In this document: one piece after another, positions 8,066 to 16,692 of the stretch | Numbering within the stretch: position 1 is the first letter of the stretch | Layout of the letters: the number at the start of each line of letters is the position of its first letter | NCBI GenBank assembly: GCA_016712265.1 | Contig: JADJRJ010000030.1 | Location: forward strand, 992,001 to 1,056,000 | Origin: Gemmatimonadota bacterium | GTDB lineage: Bacteria; Gemmatimonadota; Gemmatimonadetes; Gemmatimonadales; Gemmatimonadaceae | Reading direction: 5' to 3' | Length of the DNA stretch: 64,000 bases | The notes under the pieces: model-generated | What the model saw: only the letters and a program-made list of their open reading frames with translations | Told to the model about the DNA's origin: nothing | Database searches by the model: none | Translations under genes and position numbers: made by a program

Positions 8066-10204
8066 CTAACGCGCCGGGGGAAGGATGACGATCGACTCGA
8101 TCACGTCGGCCTCGAGGATCCCCTCGGCGACGTCGCGGCCGCGCAGGATCTCGCCGAACACGGTGTAATCGTGATCGAGTCGGTAGTTGTCGGTGAGGTT
8201 CAGGAAGAACTGGGCGTCGCCGGTGTCGCGGCCCCGCGTGGAGATGCCGAACGTTCCGCGCGTGTGTGAGCGCAGCCCGAGTTCGTCGCGCATGAACGGG
8301 CCGTCCCCGACGTATTCATTGGCCGCGGGGCTGCCCCCCTGCGTGACGAAGCCCGGCTCGACCCGATGCAGAGTCAGCCCATTGAAGTAGCCCGCACGGG
8401 AGAGGCGTACAAAGCGAGCCACCGTGTACGGCGCCTCGCGCGGGAAGAGCCGGAGCTCGACCACCCCGCCGCCGGTCTCGCGACGCATCGTCACGCGCGC
8501 CCGCCATTCGCCGGTCATGAGGGGGGCAATGTCCTCTTCGCTCCCGAGATGGCGCCGCGTGACCTCCGGCGAACGCCCAATCCACTTGGTAAGGAGTCCG
8601 CGCGCGCGGATCGCCACGGCCGTGTCGCGGTCGGCGAGCAGTGGTTCCATGCGTGCAGCGAGCGAGCGATCGCCCAACTCCTCCAGTCGTTCGAGAATGG
8701 CGACCCGTGGGTCCCGGTTGTTGTCCCGGTCCTCGGCCGTCAGGCGATCCAGCGTCTGCGCGAGTGCGTCCACGGCCCGGGCGGGATTCGGCGTACCCTT
8801 CAGGGCCTGCGCCGCTTCCGCCACGACGTGGTACTCCGGGGCGGCAAGGGCGGCGAGGAAGAGGTCGTCGAACGCATGCCCTCCCACGGTGGCCAGTGCG
8901 CCTAACGCGACCTCGCGCGGGTTCCCATGCCCCGGGCCCGCGAGTGCCCGCAGCACCGCGGTGTCCCGCAGCACCTGTGCGGCCCGTGCGACGTAGGCCT
9001 TCACTCCCCAGAACGTCGCGTCACGCGCCTCGCGCCGAACGATCGGTGCCGCGCGCCCGGTATCCGTGCGTGCGAGGGCAACCAGCGCGTGCGCATGGAC
9101 GTGCCATCCCGGCCGCCCCGTGGCCCGCGTGGAATTGTCCGACCGGAACGCGTCGATCAGGCTCAGGAGGGTGTCGGCAACACGCTGGCGATCGCGGCAC
9201 GCGGCCGTCATCCCATCGATCGCGGCCAGCATGACGTGGGGATTTGCGTCACCCACCGCCCCGATCAGTGGCCCACACCCCTCCGACGCGGCGAGCGCAC
9301 GCCAGGCACGAACCGCTTCGTGGCGCACGATGGCCGACGGGTCCTTGAGGAGTGCATTCAACTGCGCGGCCCGGCCGGCGTCCGCTCGCGTGGCCAGCGC
9401 CACGGCCGCCAACCGTCGCACCTGGTCGTCCGCATCGCGCATGGCGGCGCTGACGAGCTCAGGCGAGGCGGCACCCGCCGCGTTCAGGGTGAGCATCGCG
9501 AGCCGGCGCACACGAGCGGCGCCTTCACTCGCTCCGGGCCGGGTGAGTGCTGCCCGGGCGACCGCGAGCGCATCGTCTGGCAGGTTGCCGATGGCGCGTC
9601 GGGCACGAGCGAGGGCATAGAGCCCGTGGAGCACCCCCTCGGCCTGGGGAAGTGCGCTGGCGTTGAGTGCAACAATGGCCGAAGCGGCGCGACGCCCGTT
9701 GAGGGAGTCGCCGTGTGGAAGGCGCCCGATGGTTCGGGCGGCGGCACCGATCACCTGTGGCAGCGCCCGGGAGTGCTGCGCCGCACCGACGAGGGAATCC
9801 AGCGCCCCACGCACGATCGCGCTCCCGGGTTGGACGGGGCCACGGAGGGCCTGGCCGACGGCATTGATCGCTTCCAGGCGCACAGCCGGCACGTCGGAGA
9901 GGCGCCCATAGATGTTGGGGAGTTCCTCGGGGCGCTGAAGGCGGCCCATGGCGCGCACGGCAGCGGCCCGGACGCCGGGTTCGCGATGGGACAGGTAGGC
10001 GCGCAGCGTGTCGAGGCGCGCCCCGTGGGGGCGCGTATCCTCGAGATGTGCGATGTGGACGAGTGGGGAGCGCCTCGCCTGGGCCGGGAGCGTGATTGCA
10101 AAGGCGGCCGCGGCTGCGACGAGAATCGAGCGCCGAAGGGGAGGCCACCGGGGGCCCCCCCCCGATCGAAAAATGCTGCCAAGCATTGAGCCGACCATCA
10201 TCAT
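8066..10204 (-). CDS. Exported HEAT-repeat protein with C-terminal cyclophilin domain
   Basis: A 712-residue protein. The start at 10204 is preceded by GGAGATAGA (10205-10213), a good ribosome binding site; two more ATGs follow directly. A signal segment ends near L-P-A-Q-A. About 450 residues of HEAT-like repeats follow (R-E-P-G-V-R-A-A-A-V-R-A, D-D-Q-V-R-R-L-A-A-V-A-L). The last 150 residues form a cyclophilin-type peptidyl-prolyl isomerase: F-P-R-E-A-P-Y-T-V-A-R-F, Y-F-N-G-L-T-L-H-R-V, F-V-T-Q-G-G-S-P and D-A-Q-F-F-L-N-L. The likely site is the periplasm or envelope. The usual cyclophilin R-x-x-P-x-F appears as H-R-V-E-P-G-F. A run of G9C5 encodes S-G-G-G-P near residues 14-18. Confidence 0.85.
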   Translation of the reverse strand: MMMVGSMLGSIFRSGGGPRWPPLRRSILVAAAAAFAITLPAQARRSPLVHIAHLEDTRPHGARLDTLRAYLSHREPGVRAAAVRAMGRLQRPEELPNIYGRLSDVPAVRLEAINAVGQALRGPVQPGSAIVRGALDSLVGAAQHSRALPQVIGAAARTIGRLPHGDSLNGRRAASAIVALNASALPQAEGVLHGLYALARARRAIGNLPDDALAVARAALTRPGASEGAARVRRLAMLTLNAAGAASPELVSAAMRDADDQVRRLAAVALATRADAGRAAQLNALLKDPSAIVRHEAVRAWRALAASEGCGPLIGAVGDANPHVMLAAIDGMTAACRDRQRVADTLLSLIDAFRSDNSTRATGRPGWHVHAHALVALARTDTGRAAPIVRREARDATFWGVKAYVARAAQVLRDTAVLRALAGPGHGNPREVALGALATVGGHAFDDLFLAALAAPEYHVVAEAAQALKGTPNPARAVDALAQTLDRLTAEDRDNNRDPRVAILERLEELGDRSLAARMEPLLADRDTAVAIRARGLLTKWIGRSPEVTRRHLGSEEDIAPLMTGEWRARVTMRRETGGGVVELRLFPREAPYTVARFVRLSRAGYFNGLTLHRVEPGFVTQGGSPAANEYVGDGPFMRDELGLRSHTRGTFGISTRGRDTGDAQFFLNLTDNYRLDHDYTVFGEILRGRDVAEGILEADVIESIVILPPAR

Positions 10205-10355
10205 TCTATCTCCATATGTAGCAGCACATTGCACCGAGGGCCCGGTGTAGATTTCCGTCGCTTCCGCCGCGGCCGGCGTTGAAACTTACCGCCGGACCGC
10301 CAAGTCCATGAGGAGTTGGCCCGCCCCCGCCCCAATTCGCCTCGTCCTGCCCGTA

Positions 10356-12491
10356 ATGCCGTCCAAGACGACCCCAAAGCGCCCTGCCGCCCGGACCCGC
10401 CCCACCACCCCGGTCCCCGGGTTCGACTGGCGCCGCATCGCATACCATACCCTCTGTTCCCGCGCGCTCGACGACGTCGAGGAGACCACCAATCGGAACC
10501 GCGCCTCCGTACCGAAGGACCACGTCGTCCTGTACCAGTTCTCGGCCCGTGGTCACGACATGGCCCAGGTCATCCTGGGGTCGCTCCTCGATCACCCCCA
10601 CGACGGGGTCGGCGCGTACTATCGCTCGCGCCCCGCGCTCCTCGCCCTCGGCCTCACACTCGAGGACGCCCTCGGCAGCCCCCTGGGTCGGGCGGGAGGT
10701 TTCTCGGACGGTCGCGACATCGGCGTCGTGTGCAACATGCCCGGACGCGGGACCCCGACGGTCCTGCCCATGTCCGGCGACGTGGGGTCCCAGTACACCC
10801 CGGTCGTGGGCTGGGCGCAGGCCACGACGTACCACCGCGACGTGCTCGGCAGCGAGGCCCACCGCGGGGCCATGGGGGTCGCGTTAGGCGGCGACGGCTC
10901 CGTGGCCACCAACGGGTTCTGGTCCGCGCTGACCATGGCGACCACCCTGAATCTCCCGGTGTTGTTCTACATCGAGGACAACGACCTCGGCATCTCCGTG
11001 CGCGGCACGATGCAGACCCCGGGCGGCAACATCACGCGCAACCTGGCCTCGTTCGGCAACCTGTTCATCCGCGACGGGGACGGGTGCAACCCGCACGAGG
11101 CGGCCACCCTGCTGGCCGAGTGCGCCGCGCATGTGCGCTCCGGCGCGGGCCCGGCCCTCGTGCGACTGACGGTCCCTCGTCTCTCCAGTCATTCGGGACC
11201 CGACAACCAGAAGGGGTATCGCACTGAGGCTGAAATCGCGGCGGACGCCGCGCGCGACCCACTGCCGCGCCTCAAGGACTACCTCGTCCCTGCCATGATG
11301 AGCCCAGCGGCGTGGCGCGACCTGGAAGCGGAGGTCGCCCGCGATGTCGATGCCGCCCTGCACGCCGCGCGCGCGCGCGTCCTGCCCGACCCGACGCGGA
11401 TCAAGCGCTGGGTCTATGACGAGGCGTCAGGCCCGGACGACGTGCTGGCACAGGGCGGCGTGCCAGAGGCCGAGCTGTCAGCGCTGCCCGCGGCGCACCA
11501 GCCGACAGCAGAGGGTGAGGTGTTACGCCTCGCGGAGGGAGTCCGCCGCGCCCTCCGCATCGAGCTGGAGCGGAACCCTCGCGTGCTGGTGTTCGGCGAG
11601 GATGTCGGCGTGAAAGGCGGCGTCCATCTGGTGACCGAGGGCCTACAGCGTCAGTTTGGCGTGGACCGCGTCTTCGACACGTCGCTCTCGGAGGAAGGGA
11701 TCGTCGGGCGAGCCGTGGGAATGGCCATCGCCGGGCTGATGCCGGTCGCGGAGATCCAGTTCCGCAAGTATGCCGATCCGGCCACCGAACAGCTCAACAA
11801 CTGCGGCACCATGCGGTGGCGCACCGCCAACCGGTTCTGTGCCCCGATCGTGGTGCGCCTGCCGGGCGGCTTCGGCAAGGATGTCGGCGACCCCTGGCAC
11901 TCGTTGAGCGCCGAGGTGTTGTGGACGCACGCGATCGGGTGGCAGGTGGCCTTCCCGAGCAACGCGGCGGATGCCGTCGGGTTGCTGCGCGCGGCGATGC
12001 GCTCGAAGAACCCGACGATATTCTTCGAACACCGCGCACTCCTGATGACGTCGGACGGGAGCGCGCGGTACCCGGGCGACGATTACGTATTGCCGTTAGG
12101 CACGGGTCGGGTCGTCCGCGCCGGCGACGACCTGACCGTGGTCACCTGGGGCGCGATGGTGCACCGCTGTCGCGAGGCGGCCGAAGGGATGGACGCGTCG
12201 ATCGAGGTCATCGACCTGCGCACCATTGCCCCGTGGGACCGCGAGCTCGTCCTCTCATCTGTCAAGAAGACCGGCCGCTGCCTCATCGTGCACGAGGATA
12301 CCCTCACCTCCGGGTTCGGTGCCGAGATTGGCGCGACCCTGGCAAAGGAAGCGTTCTGGCACCTCGACGCGCCTGTCGATCGGTTGTGTGTCGAGGACGT
12401 GCCCATGCCGTATCACCCGATCCTGCTCGACGCGGTCCTCCCGTCCGTCGAGGTCATCCGGGCGCGAGTCGCTGAGTTGCTGGCGAGTTAG
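10356..12491 (+). CDS. 2-oxoacid dehydrogenase E1 component, fused alpha and beta subunits
   Basis: A 711-residue thiamine-diphosphate enzyme. The alpha half has G-D-G-S-V-A-T-N-G-F-W followed by N-D-L-G-I-S, the ThDP/Mg motif. The beta half starts near residue 400 with V-L-V-F-G-E-D-V-G-V-K-G-G-V and ends in the transketolase C-terminal domain (D-L-R-T-I-A-P-W-D). This is the branched-chain or general 2-oxoacid dehydrogenase family in which E1 alpha and beta are one chain. The substrate is not certain. The start MPSKTTPKRPAAR at 10356 is favoured over an in-frame ATG 48 bases upstream because the extension has no family features. No E2 or E3 gene is adjacent. Confidence 0.88.
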   Translation: MPSKTTPKRPAARTRPTTPVPGFDWRRIAYHTLCSRALDDVEETTNRNRASVPKDHVVLYQFSARGHDMAQVILGSLLDHPHDGVGAYYRSRPALLALGLTLEDALGSPLGRAGGFSDGRDIGVVCNMPGRGTPTVLPMSGDVGSQYTPVVGWAQATTYHRDVLGSEAHRGAMGVALGGDGSVATNGFWSALTMATTLNLPVLFYIEDNDLGISVRGTMQTPGGNITRNLASFGNLFIRDGDGCNPHEAATLLAECAAHVRSGAGPALVRLTVPRLSSHSGPDNQKGYRTEAEIAADAARDPLPRLKDYLVPAMMSPAAWRDLEAEVARDVDAALHAARARVLPDPTRIKRWVYDEASGPDDVLAQGGVPEAELSALPAAHQPTAEGEVLRLAEGVRRALRIELERNPRVLVFGEDVGVKGGVHLVTEGLQRQFGVDRVFDTSLSEEGIVGRAVGMAIAGLMPVAEIQFRKYADPATEQLNNCGTMRWRTANRFCAPIVVRLPGGFGKDVGDPWHSLSAEVLWTHAIGWQVAFPSNAADAVGLLRAAMRSKNPTIFFEHRALLMTSDGSARYPGDDYVLPLGTGRVVRAGDDLTVVTWGAMVHRCREAAEGMDASIEVIDLRTIAPWDRELVLSSVKKTGRCLIVHEDTLTSGFGAEIGATLAKEAFWHLDAPVDRLCVEDVPMPYHPILLDAVLPSVEVIRARVAELLAS

Positions 12492-12500
12492 TTCCTACAC

Positions 12501-12505
12501 GGAGG
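12501..12505 (+). promoter_or_regulatory. Ribosome binding site deciding a GTG start
   Basis: GGAGG lies 4 nt before the GTG at 12510 and is the strongest Shine-Dalgarno match in this area. It supports a GTG start for the plug-domain protein directly after the E1 stop at 12491. Confidence 0.6.
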
Positions 12506-12509
12506 GTCC

Positions 12510-13322
12510 GTGGACCTTTCGCACGTCAGGCGACGCTGTGCCATAGCCATCGTCGCCACCTTGTGCCTCACCGTCGCGACGCCCGCCCAATCCGTGGTGC
12601 GTGGAGTCGTTAGCGCCCCACGCGGTACCGTCGCGGGCGCACAGGTCATGCTGGAACCAGCCGCCGCCCCGATGGCGCTGACCGACAGCGCCGGGCGCTT
12701 CCAGGTCTCGGCGGGTTCTGGTGGACGCTTCCGCCTGCTGGTGCGTGCGATCGGCTACTTCCCCATCTCGCGATCGCTCGTCCTGGCCACCGACGACACG
12801 ATCCATCTCGTGCTCGAACTGCAGTCCAACGCGCAGGAGCTGAGCGCCGTGGTGGTGGAGGGCGCACGCCGTGACTGGGCGAGCGAAGAGTTCGAGACGA
12901 GACGACGCGCGGGAATCGGTCGCTTCTTCCCTCGGGAGGTCCTCGCCGAGCAGGAACATTCGACCGTCACGAACGCCCTGCGACGTTCCGCGGGGATCCA
13001 GTTCGTGAAGCGCCCGGTCGACTGTGGTGGCGGGTGGGCTGCCGCCGGCGGTCGCTCGGGCGCCATTGAACGCCAGCCCTGGATGAGCTGCATCAACGGG
13101 GTCCCCTTTCCCAAGGCCTGCTATTTCAACGTGTTCCTGGACGGCCTCCCCATCTGGGTACATGGCACCGCGGAACCCCCCAACCTCGACGCGTACAATG
13201 TCGCCTCGCTCGAGGCCATCGAGGTGTACCGCAGCGCCGCCGAAGCGCCGATCCTCTTCCAGCGCTCGCGCTCAACCTGCGGCGTGGTCGTGCTCTGGAC
13301 GCGGCGCCCGGGCAGTGCCTAA
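12510..13322 (+). CDS. Exported CarboxypepD_reg-like plus TonB plug protein without a barrel
   Basis: A 270-residue exported protein: signal peptide (I-A-I-V-A-T-L-C-L-T-V-A-T-P-A-Q), then a carboxypeptidase regulatory-like beta-sandwich (V-V-R-G-V-V-S-A-P-R-G-T-V-A-G-A), then a segment like the plug of TonB-dependent receptors (V-T-N-A-L-R-R-S-A-G-I-Q-F ... V-A-S-L-E-A-I-E-V-Y-R). It stops where the barrel would begin. Four cysteines, in D-C-G-G-G, S-C-I-N-G-V, K-A-C-Y-F and S-T-C-G-V, suggest disulfides. The gene follows E1 by 18 nt, so it may be cotranscribed. Its stop TAA overlaps the stop of the convergent next gene. The function is unknown. Confidence 0.7.
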   Translation: MDLSHVRRRCAIAIVATLCLTVATPAQSVVRGVVSAPRGTVAGAQVMLEPAAAPMALTDSAGRFQVSAGSGGRFRLLVRAIGYFPISRSLVLATDDTIHLVLELQSNAQELSAVVVEGARRDWASEEFETRRRAGIGRFFPREVLAEQEHSTVTNALRRSAGIQFVKRPVDCGGGWAAAGGRSGAIERQPWMSCINGVPFPKACYFNVFLDGLPIWVHGTAEPPNLDAYNVASLEAIEVYRSAAEAPILFQRSRSTCGVVVLWTRRPGSA

Positions 13323-13756
13323 CGCTCCACGTGCCGGAAGGACGCCGCCACGCCGAAGTTGAGCAAGAGCCCCGCCTCACATCCGCTCGCCCGCAGGCAG
13401 TTGCTCAGCTCCCTCTCATCACTCGACTCGAGACGGGGCGCGGCTCGCAGGTCAACCACGACCCGCCCTTCGACCAGCACCGGGGCGCGATACTGCCCCA
13501 CCTTCGTCCCCTTGTAGAAGACGCTCAACCCGACATCCTGCTCAAAGGTGATTCCGCGCTGCAGGAGCTCCAGCGCGAGGGCGCGATGATAGACCCCCGC
13601 CAGGAAGCCACCCCCGAGTTCACGATGCACGGCAAAGAAGGCGGCGAGGACGGACGCCACCGCGCGATCCTGCAACACGCGTGGCGCTCGTGGGGCCCCA
13701 CCCAGGTCCGCCGCGATGAATGCCGAGGCCGGAACGGCTGCGTTCGGAACGAGCAT
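13319..13756 (-). CDS. GxxExxY-family protein
   Basis: A 145-residue protein of the GxxExxY family, small proteins common in environmental bacteria and of unknown biochemical role, possibly related to nuclease folds. The diagnostic region is H-R-E-L-G-G-G-F-L-A-G-V-Y-H-R-A-L-A-L-E-L, where the usual Glu is replaced by Ala. It continues with R-G-I-T-F-E-Q-D and V-D-L-R-A. The C-terminal segment L-L-L-N-F-G-V is typical. The 30 N-terminal residues are not conserved, so a later start is possible. It converges on the plug-domain gene with a 4-nt stop overlap. Confidence 0.75.
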   Translation of the reverse strand: MLVPNAAVPASAFIAADLGGAPRAPRVLQDRAVASVLAAFFAVHRELGGGFLAGVYHRALALELLQRGITFEQDVGLSVFYKGTKVGQYRAPVLVEGRVVVDLRAAPRLESSDERELSNCLRASGCEAGLLLNFGVAASFRHVER

Positions 13757-13763
13757 ACAAGGT

Positions 13764-13795
13764 CTCCCAGGCTGAGGATGACCCCAACCTGGGAG
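13764..13795 (-). terminator. Possible weak hairpin between TPR gene and GxxExxY gene
   Basis: An 8-bp inverted repeat (CTCCCAGG at 13764-13771, CCTGGGAG at 13788-13795) with a 16-nt loop lies in the 63-nt gap. It could end upstream minus-strand transcription or be a leader structure. The loop is long and there is no T run, so this is weak. Confidence 0.3.
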
Positions 13796-13819
13796 CTGTG
13801 GACTGGTCCGCCATCATCC

Positions 13820-15142
13820 TCACATTCCCAATCGGTCCATTTCCTTGCATCGCCGCTCGGCGTCGGCCGCGAGTCGGTGGTGGAACTGGGGATGCATCTC
13901 CAGCGCGCGCCGATACCAGGTCGCCGCATGACCGGCCCGCCCGTTCGCCTCCTCCACCCGTCCTGCCACATACCAGAGCCATGGATCAGCGGTCCCCGCA
14001 GCCAGCGCCCCCTGGATCGCGTCCACGGCGGCCCTGGGATCGCCCGTCAGTACCCGGGCCAGGGCCAGTTGGCCGAGGCCAAAGACGTCACGGCGCTCGA
14101 GGCTCTCGCGTTCCAGCAGGGCACGTGTGGCCGTCAGTTCGATCCCGTGCTCGAGCCGGAAGAGCGTCCACTGCCGGTTGAACGGTTCGGGGTTCTCCAG
14201 CGCCGCTCGCTCCGTCGATCCCCACAGCGCCGCCGCCTTCGCGGAATCGCCTAACGCCGCCCAGGCGTCGCCGGCGAGTGCCATCGTCTGGATGTCCGCG
14301 TTGTCCCCGACCCTGTCGATGGCGTTGAGTGCGTCCCGCCACTCTCCTCGCTGCGCGTGCCAGCGCGCCTTGAGCGACCAGAGCCGGATGTCATCCGGGA
14401 CGAGGGTGAGGGCGGCCGCCAGTGTTCGCGCGGCGACATCCATCAGTCCGGTGCGCATTTGCGCGTCGGCCAGTCGCAGCCCGAACCAGGCCACTTGTTC
14501 CCGGGGCAGGTCGGTCTCCGTGCGTGCGACGCCAGCGGCCCCTTCGAGCACACGCAGCGCCTTCCGCGATTCGCCGCGGAACTCCAGGTATCGCGCATAA
14601 CGTGGCGCCACGGCAAGCTCCGCCAGGTACGGCGTCAGCGTGTCGAACTGTGCGCCGGCCGCGTCGTAGTTCCCCATCTCCACATGCAACTCGGCGAGCA
14701 GCGAGCGATAGCGTGGCTCCTCCGGCGCCTCGGCGACCAGCCGCTGCGCCTCACCGAGGGCGGGGGCGAAGTTGTGCTGGGCCAGCAGCGCGCTCGCCCG
14801 GGCGAGCCGGGCCTTGCCGTTGCGATTGCTGCGCAGCGCGAGCGAGGCCGTCGCATAACGCTCCGCCAGCTCCCAGTCTGCCCGCCCACCTCCCTCACGT
14901 GCCCGCTGAAGCAGCAGCCCCGCAACCATCGCGCGATCCTCGGCGCTCTGGGGGTCCTCCTCCGAGCGCTTGATATAGAAGGCGATATCGTCCGTGCGGA
15001 GCTGGTAGTCCTGCTGTGCCTTTGCGCGAGCGGCGAGCGTGGCGGCTTCGGCTCGTCGCGCGGGGCGCACCACCCCAGTCCAGGCGGTGGCAGATACCAC
15101 TGCCACCGCGAGGACTGCGAACGGAAGGGCCCGGCGGCTCAT
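13820..15142 (-). CDS. Membrane-anchored or exported TPR protein
   Basis: A 440-residue protein beginning with one hydrophobic segment (A-L-P-F-A-V-L-A-V-A-V-V-S-A-T-A-W) and otherwise made of helical tetratricopeptide-like repeats (R-A-S-A-L-L-A-Q-H-N-F-A-P-A-L-G-E-A, A-A-T-W-Y-R-R-A-L-E-M-H-P). Its ATG overlaps the stop of the DUF4331-like lipoprotein gene (ATGA, 15139-15142), so the two are translationally coupled. The three genes 16438-13820 form one minus-strand operon in which the TPR protein probably acts as a periplasmic scaffold for the DUF4331 proteins; that role is inferred. Confidence 0.75.
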   Translation of the reverse strand: MSRRALPFAVLAVAVVSATAWTGVVRPARRAEAATLAARAKAQQDYQLRTDDIAFYIKRSEEDPQSAEDRAMVAGLLLQRAREGGGRADWELAERYATASLALRSNRNGKARLARASALLAQHNFAPALGEAQRLVAEAPEEPRYRSLLAELHVEMGNYDAAGAQFDTLTPYLAELAVAPRYARYLEFRGESRKALRVLEGAAGVARTETDLPREQVAWFGLRLADAQMRTGLMDVAARTLAAALTLVPDDIRLWSLKARWHAQRGEWRDALNAIDRVGDNADIQTMALAGDAWAALGDSAKAAALWGSTERAALENPEPFNRQWTLFRLEHGIELTATRALLERESLERRDVFGLGQLALARVLTGDPRAAVDAIQGALAAGTADPWLWYVAGRVEEANGRAGHAATWYRRALEMHPQFHHRLAADAERRCKEMDRLGM

Positions 15143-15672
15143 TGCGGCGCCGCGAGGTACGGGAAGGTGGTGCCAAACGCCTTGTCATTCGCACTGACGT
15201 TGTCCGTGACCAGGGCAGTCGTCACGTTGGCGGGGCTCAGCAGCGGGCCAAAGATGGCGGCCAACCCGGCATCCACGACGTCATCGTTAAGCTTGCGTCC
15301 GCCGTAGCCGTCGGCGAGGGCCCAGGTCAACCAACCGGCCGTGTTCCCCGGCTTGTTCACCTGCACGATCAGCATGTCCGGCAGGAGGACCGAGGCCAGG
15401 GTGTTGGCCACGTTGTCCTGGCGACCAGCCACCGTCTTCACAAAGGCCCGGAGTTCAGCACTGTGGTTGGCGACGTCCGTGGTGGGGGCGCCGGCATTGT
15501 GAAAGCCATGGTTTCGCTTGGCGAGGAAGACCTCGCTCACGAGCGGGTTGCCGAGGCGTTCCACCTGGTTGTAGACGCGGGGACCGGTGACAGGTCCCAC
15601 GGGAGTCTCATCGTCGTCAGAGCACGCGCCGAGCGCGGCGACAGCGAGGAGGGGGAGGATAAGGCGTCGCAT
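15139..15672 (-). CDS. DUF4331-associated lipoprotein
   Basis: A 177-residue lipoprotein: MRRLILPLLAVAALGAC gives a lipobox with Cys17, then a D/E-rich stretch. The body (R-V-Y-N-Q-V-E-R-L-G-N-P-L-V-S-E-V-F-L) resembles the C-terminal part of DUF4331 proteins, where N-P-L-V-x-E and similar blocks recur. Together with the gene upstream it could represent a DUF4331 protein split in two chains. The function of DUF4331 is unknown. It is coupled to the TPR gene downstream and lies 37 nt after the DUF4331 gene. Confidence 0.7.
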   Translation of the reverse strand: MRRLILPLLAVAALGACSDDDETPVGPVTGPRVYNQVERLGNPLVSEVFLAKRNHGFHNAGAPTTDVANHSAELRAFVKTVAGRQDNVANTLASVLLPDMLIVQVNKPGNTAGWLTWALADGYGGRKLNDDVVDAGLAAIFGPLLSPANVTTALVTDNVSANDKAFGTTFPYLAAPQ

Positions 15673-15709
15673 GGTGCGGTTCCTGTGTGTTTGGATGGAG
15701 GGAGGTGCG

Positions 15710-16438
15710 TTAGCGCGAGATGGTGCCCCAGACGCCGATCTTGCCGGTGCCGGTGCCGGTCAGCTGCGAGGCCGGCAGCTCAACAACGAGCGCGAGCGTG
15801 TTCAGGCCGCGCAGGAAGTCCACTGCCTGTCCGGGGGCGCGCCATCCACTCGCGGTCGGCGTGTCCGGGATCTGCGAGAGCGCGCCCGTGGCCGGCTTGC
15901 GGTCGGGGATGATGCGGAAGAACTGTTCGAGGTCGATGAAGAACGGGTCGTCGCGGAGCCCGGCGAACAGCTGCACGTTCCCGCTCGCCACGTTCGTGTT
16001 GGTCGCCCCGGTCACCGATGGCGCGCCCGAGACGAGCGTCGTCATCTGGCCGGTCATCGCCGGTGCGACCGGCCCGCGCATGGTCACCTGCTGGGTGGGA
16101 CCGGACCCCGTGAACGTGAACTGCAACACGCGATCCTCAACGCCGTCGCCGGTGTTGTCGACCTTGAGCTGGTACAACAGGTTGGTGTCGAACCCGGCCG
16201 TCGCGCCCTGGGCCGGCGTGATGGGTGACGAGGTAGTCATGACGAGCACGATCCGGTCCGCACTGGAGCCCGGAAACGCGTAGACATCGTTGATGTCCAT
16301 GCGCGGGCTGAGCTCGACCTCGGGGGTGTCCTGGTGATCGGACGCCAGGACGACGGTGGCGGTGATCCCGCCGGCCAGCACGGTCAACGCGGCCGCAGCC
16401 GCGATGGTGCGCCGGCGCACCGTGGTGCGATACAACAT
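15710..16438 (-). CDS. DUF4331 family exported protein
   Basis: A 242-residue protein with an N-terminal signal or anchor (I-A-A-A-A-A-L-T-V-L-A-G-G-I-T-A-T-V-V) followed at once by A-S-D-H-Q-D-T-P, the hallmark start of mature DUF4331 proteins, then D-I-N-D-V-Y-A-F and F-R-I-I-P-D-R-K-P. I chose the ATG at 16438 because GGAGG stands 4 nt upstream; the frame extends further but without a site. Mature location is probably periplasmic. It starts the operon with the lipoprotein and TPR genes. Confidence 0.8.
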   Translation of the reverse strand: MLYRTTVRRRTIAAAAALTVLAGGITATVVLASDHQDTPEVELSPRMDINDVYAFPGSSADRIVLVMTTSSPITPAQGATAGFDTNLLYQLKVDNTGDGVEDRVLQFTFTGSGPTQQVTMRGPVAPAMTGQMTTLVSGAPSVTGATNTNVASGNVQLFAGLRDDPFFIDLEQFFRIIPDRKPATGALSQIPDTPTASGWRAPGQAVDFLRGLNTLALVVELPASQLTGTGTGKIGVWGTISR

Positions 16439-16442
16439 GATG

Positions 16443-16447
16443 CCTCC
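16443..16447 (-). promoter_or_regulatory. Ribosome binding site of the DUF4331 gene
   Basis: On the minus strand GGAGG followed by CATC and ATG. It decides the start at 16438 over an in-frame ATG 54 bases upstream. Confidence 0.55.
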
Positions 16448-16692
16448 AGAGTGTTTAGTTGTGTGTCGACGTGCCTGACGAGTCGTGGGCACTCACGGCA
16501 GCTACGCCGCTCGGCACCTGGTGGATTGGCGGACCGCTCACTCGCTCGCGCGCCCTGCTCCCGTCGTCAGGTGTGTGGCGTCACCGGCCACCAGGGGCCC
16601 GCCAGTCGGGGCCCGAGGATCCACCCCAGCTGGTACGCCGCAGTTCGAACGGCGGATTGCCACCGCGGCGGCAATCGCCGACCTTGTCCGGT

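Noticed and set aside
10140..10170. The G/C run in the HEAT-cyclophilin gene as a frameshift
   Set aside because: The frame is continuous on both sides and the signal segment follows normally, so there is no evidence of a lesion.
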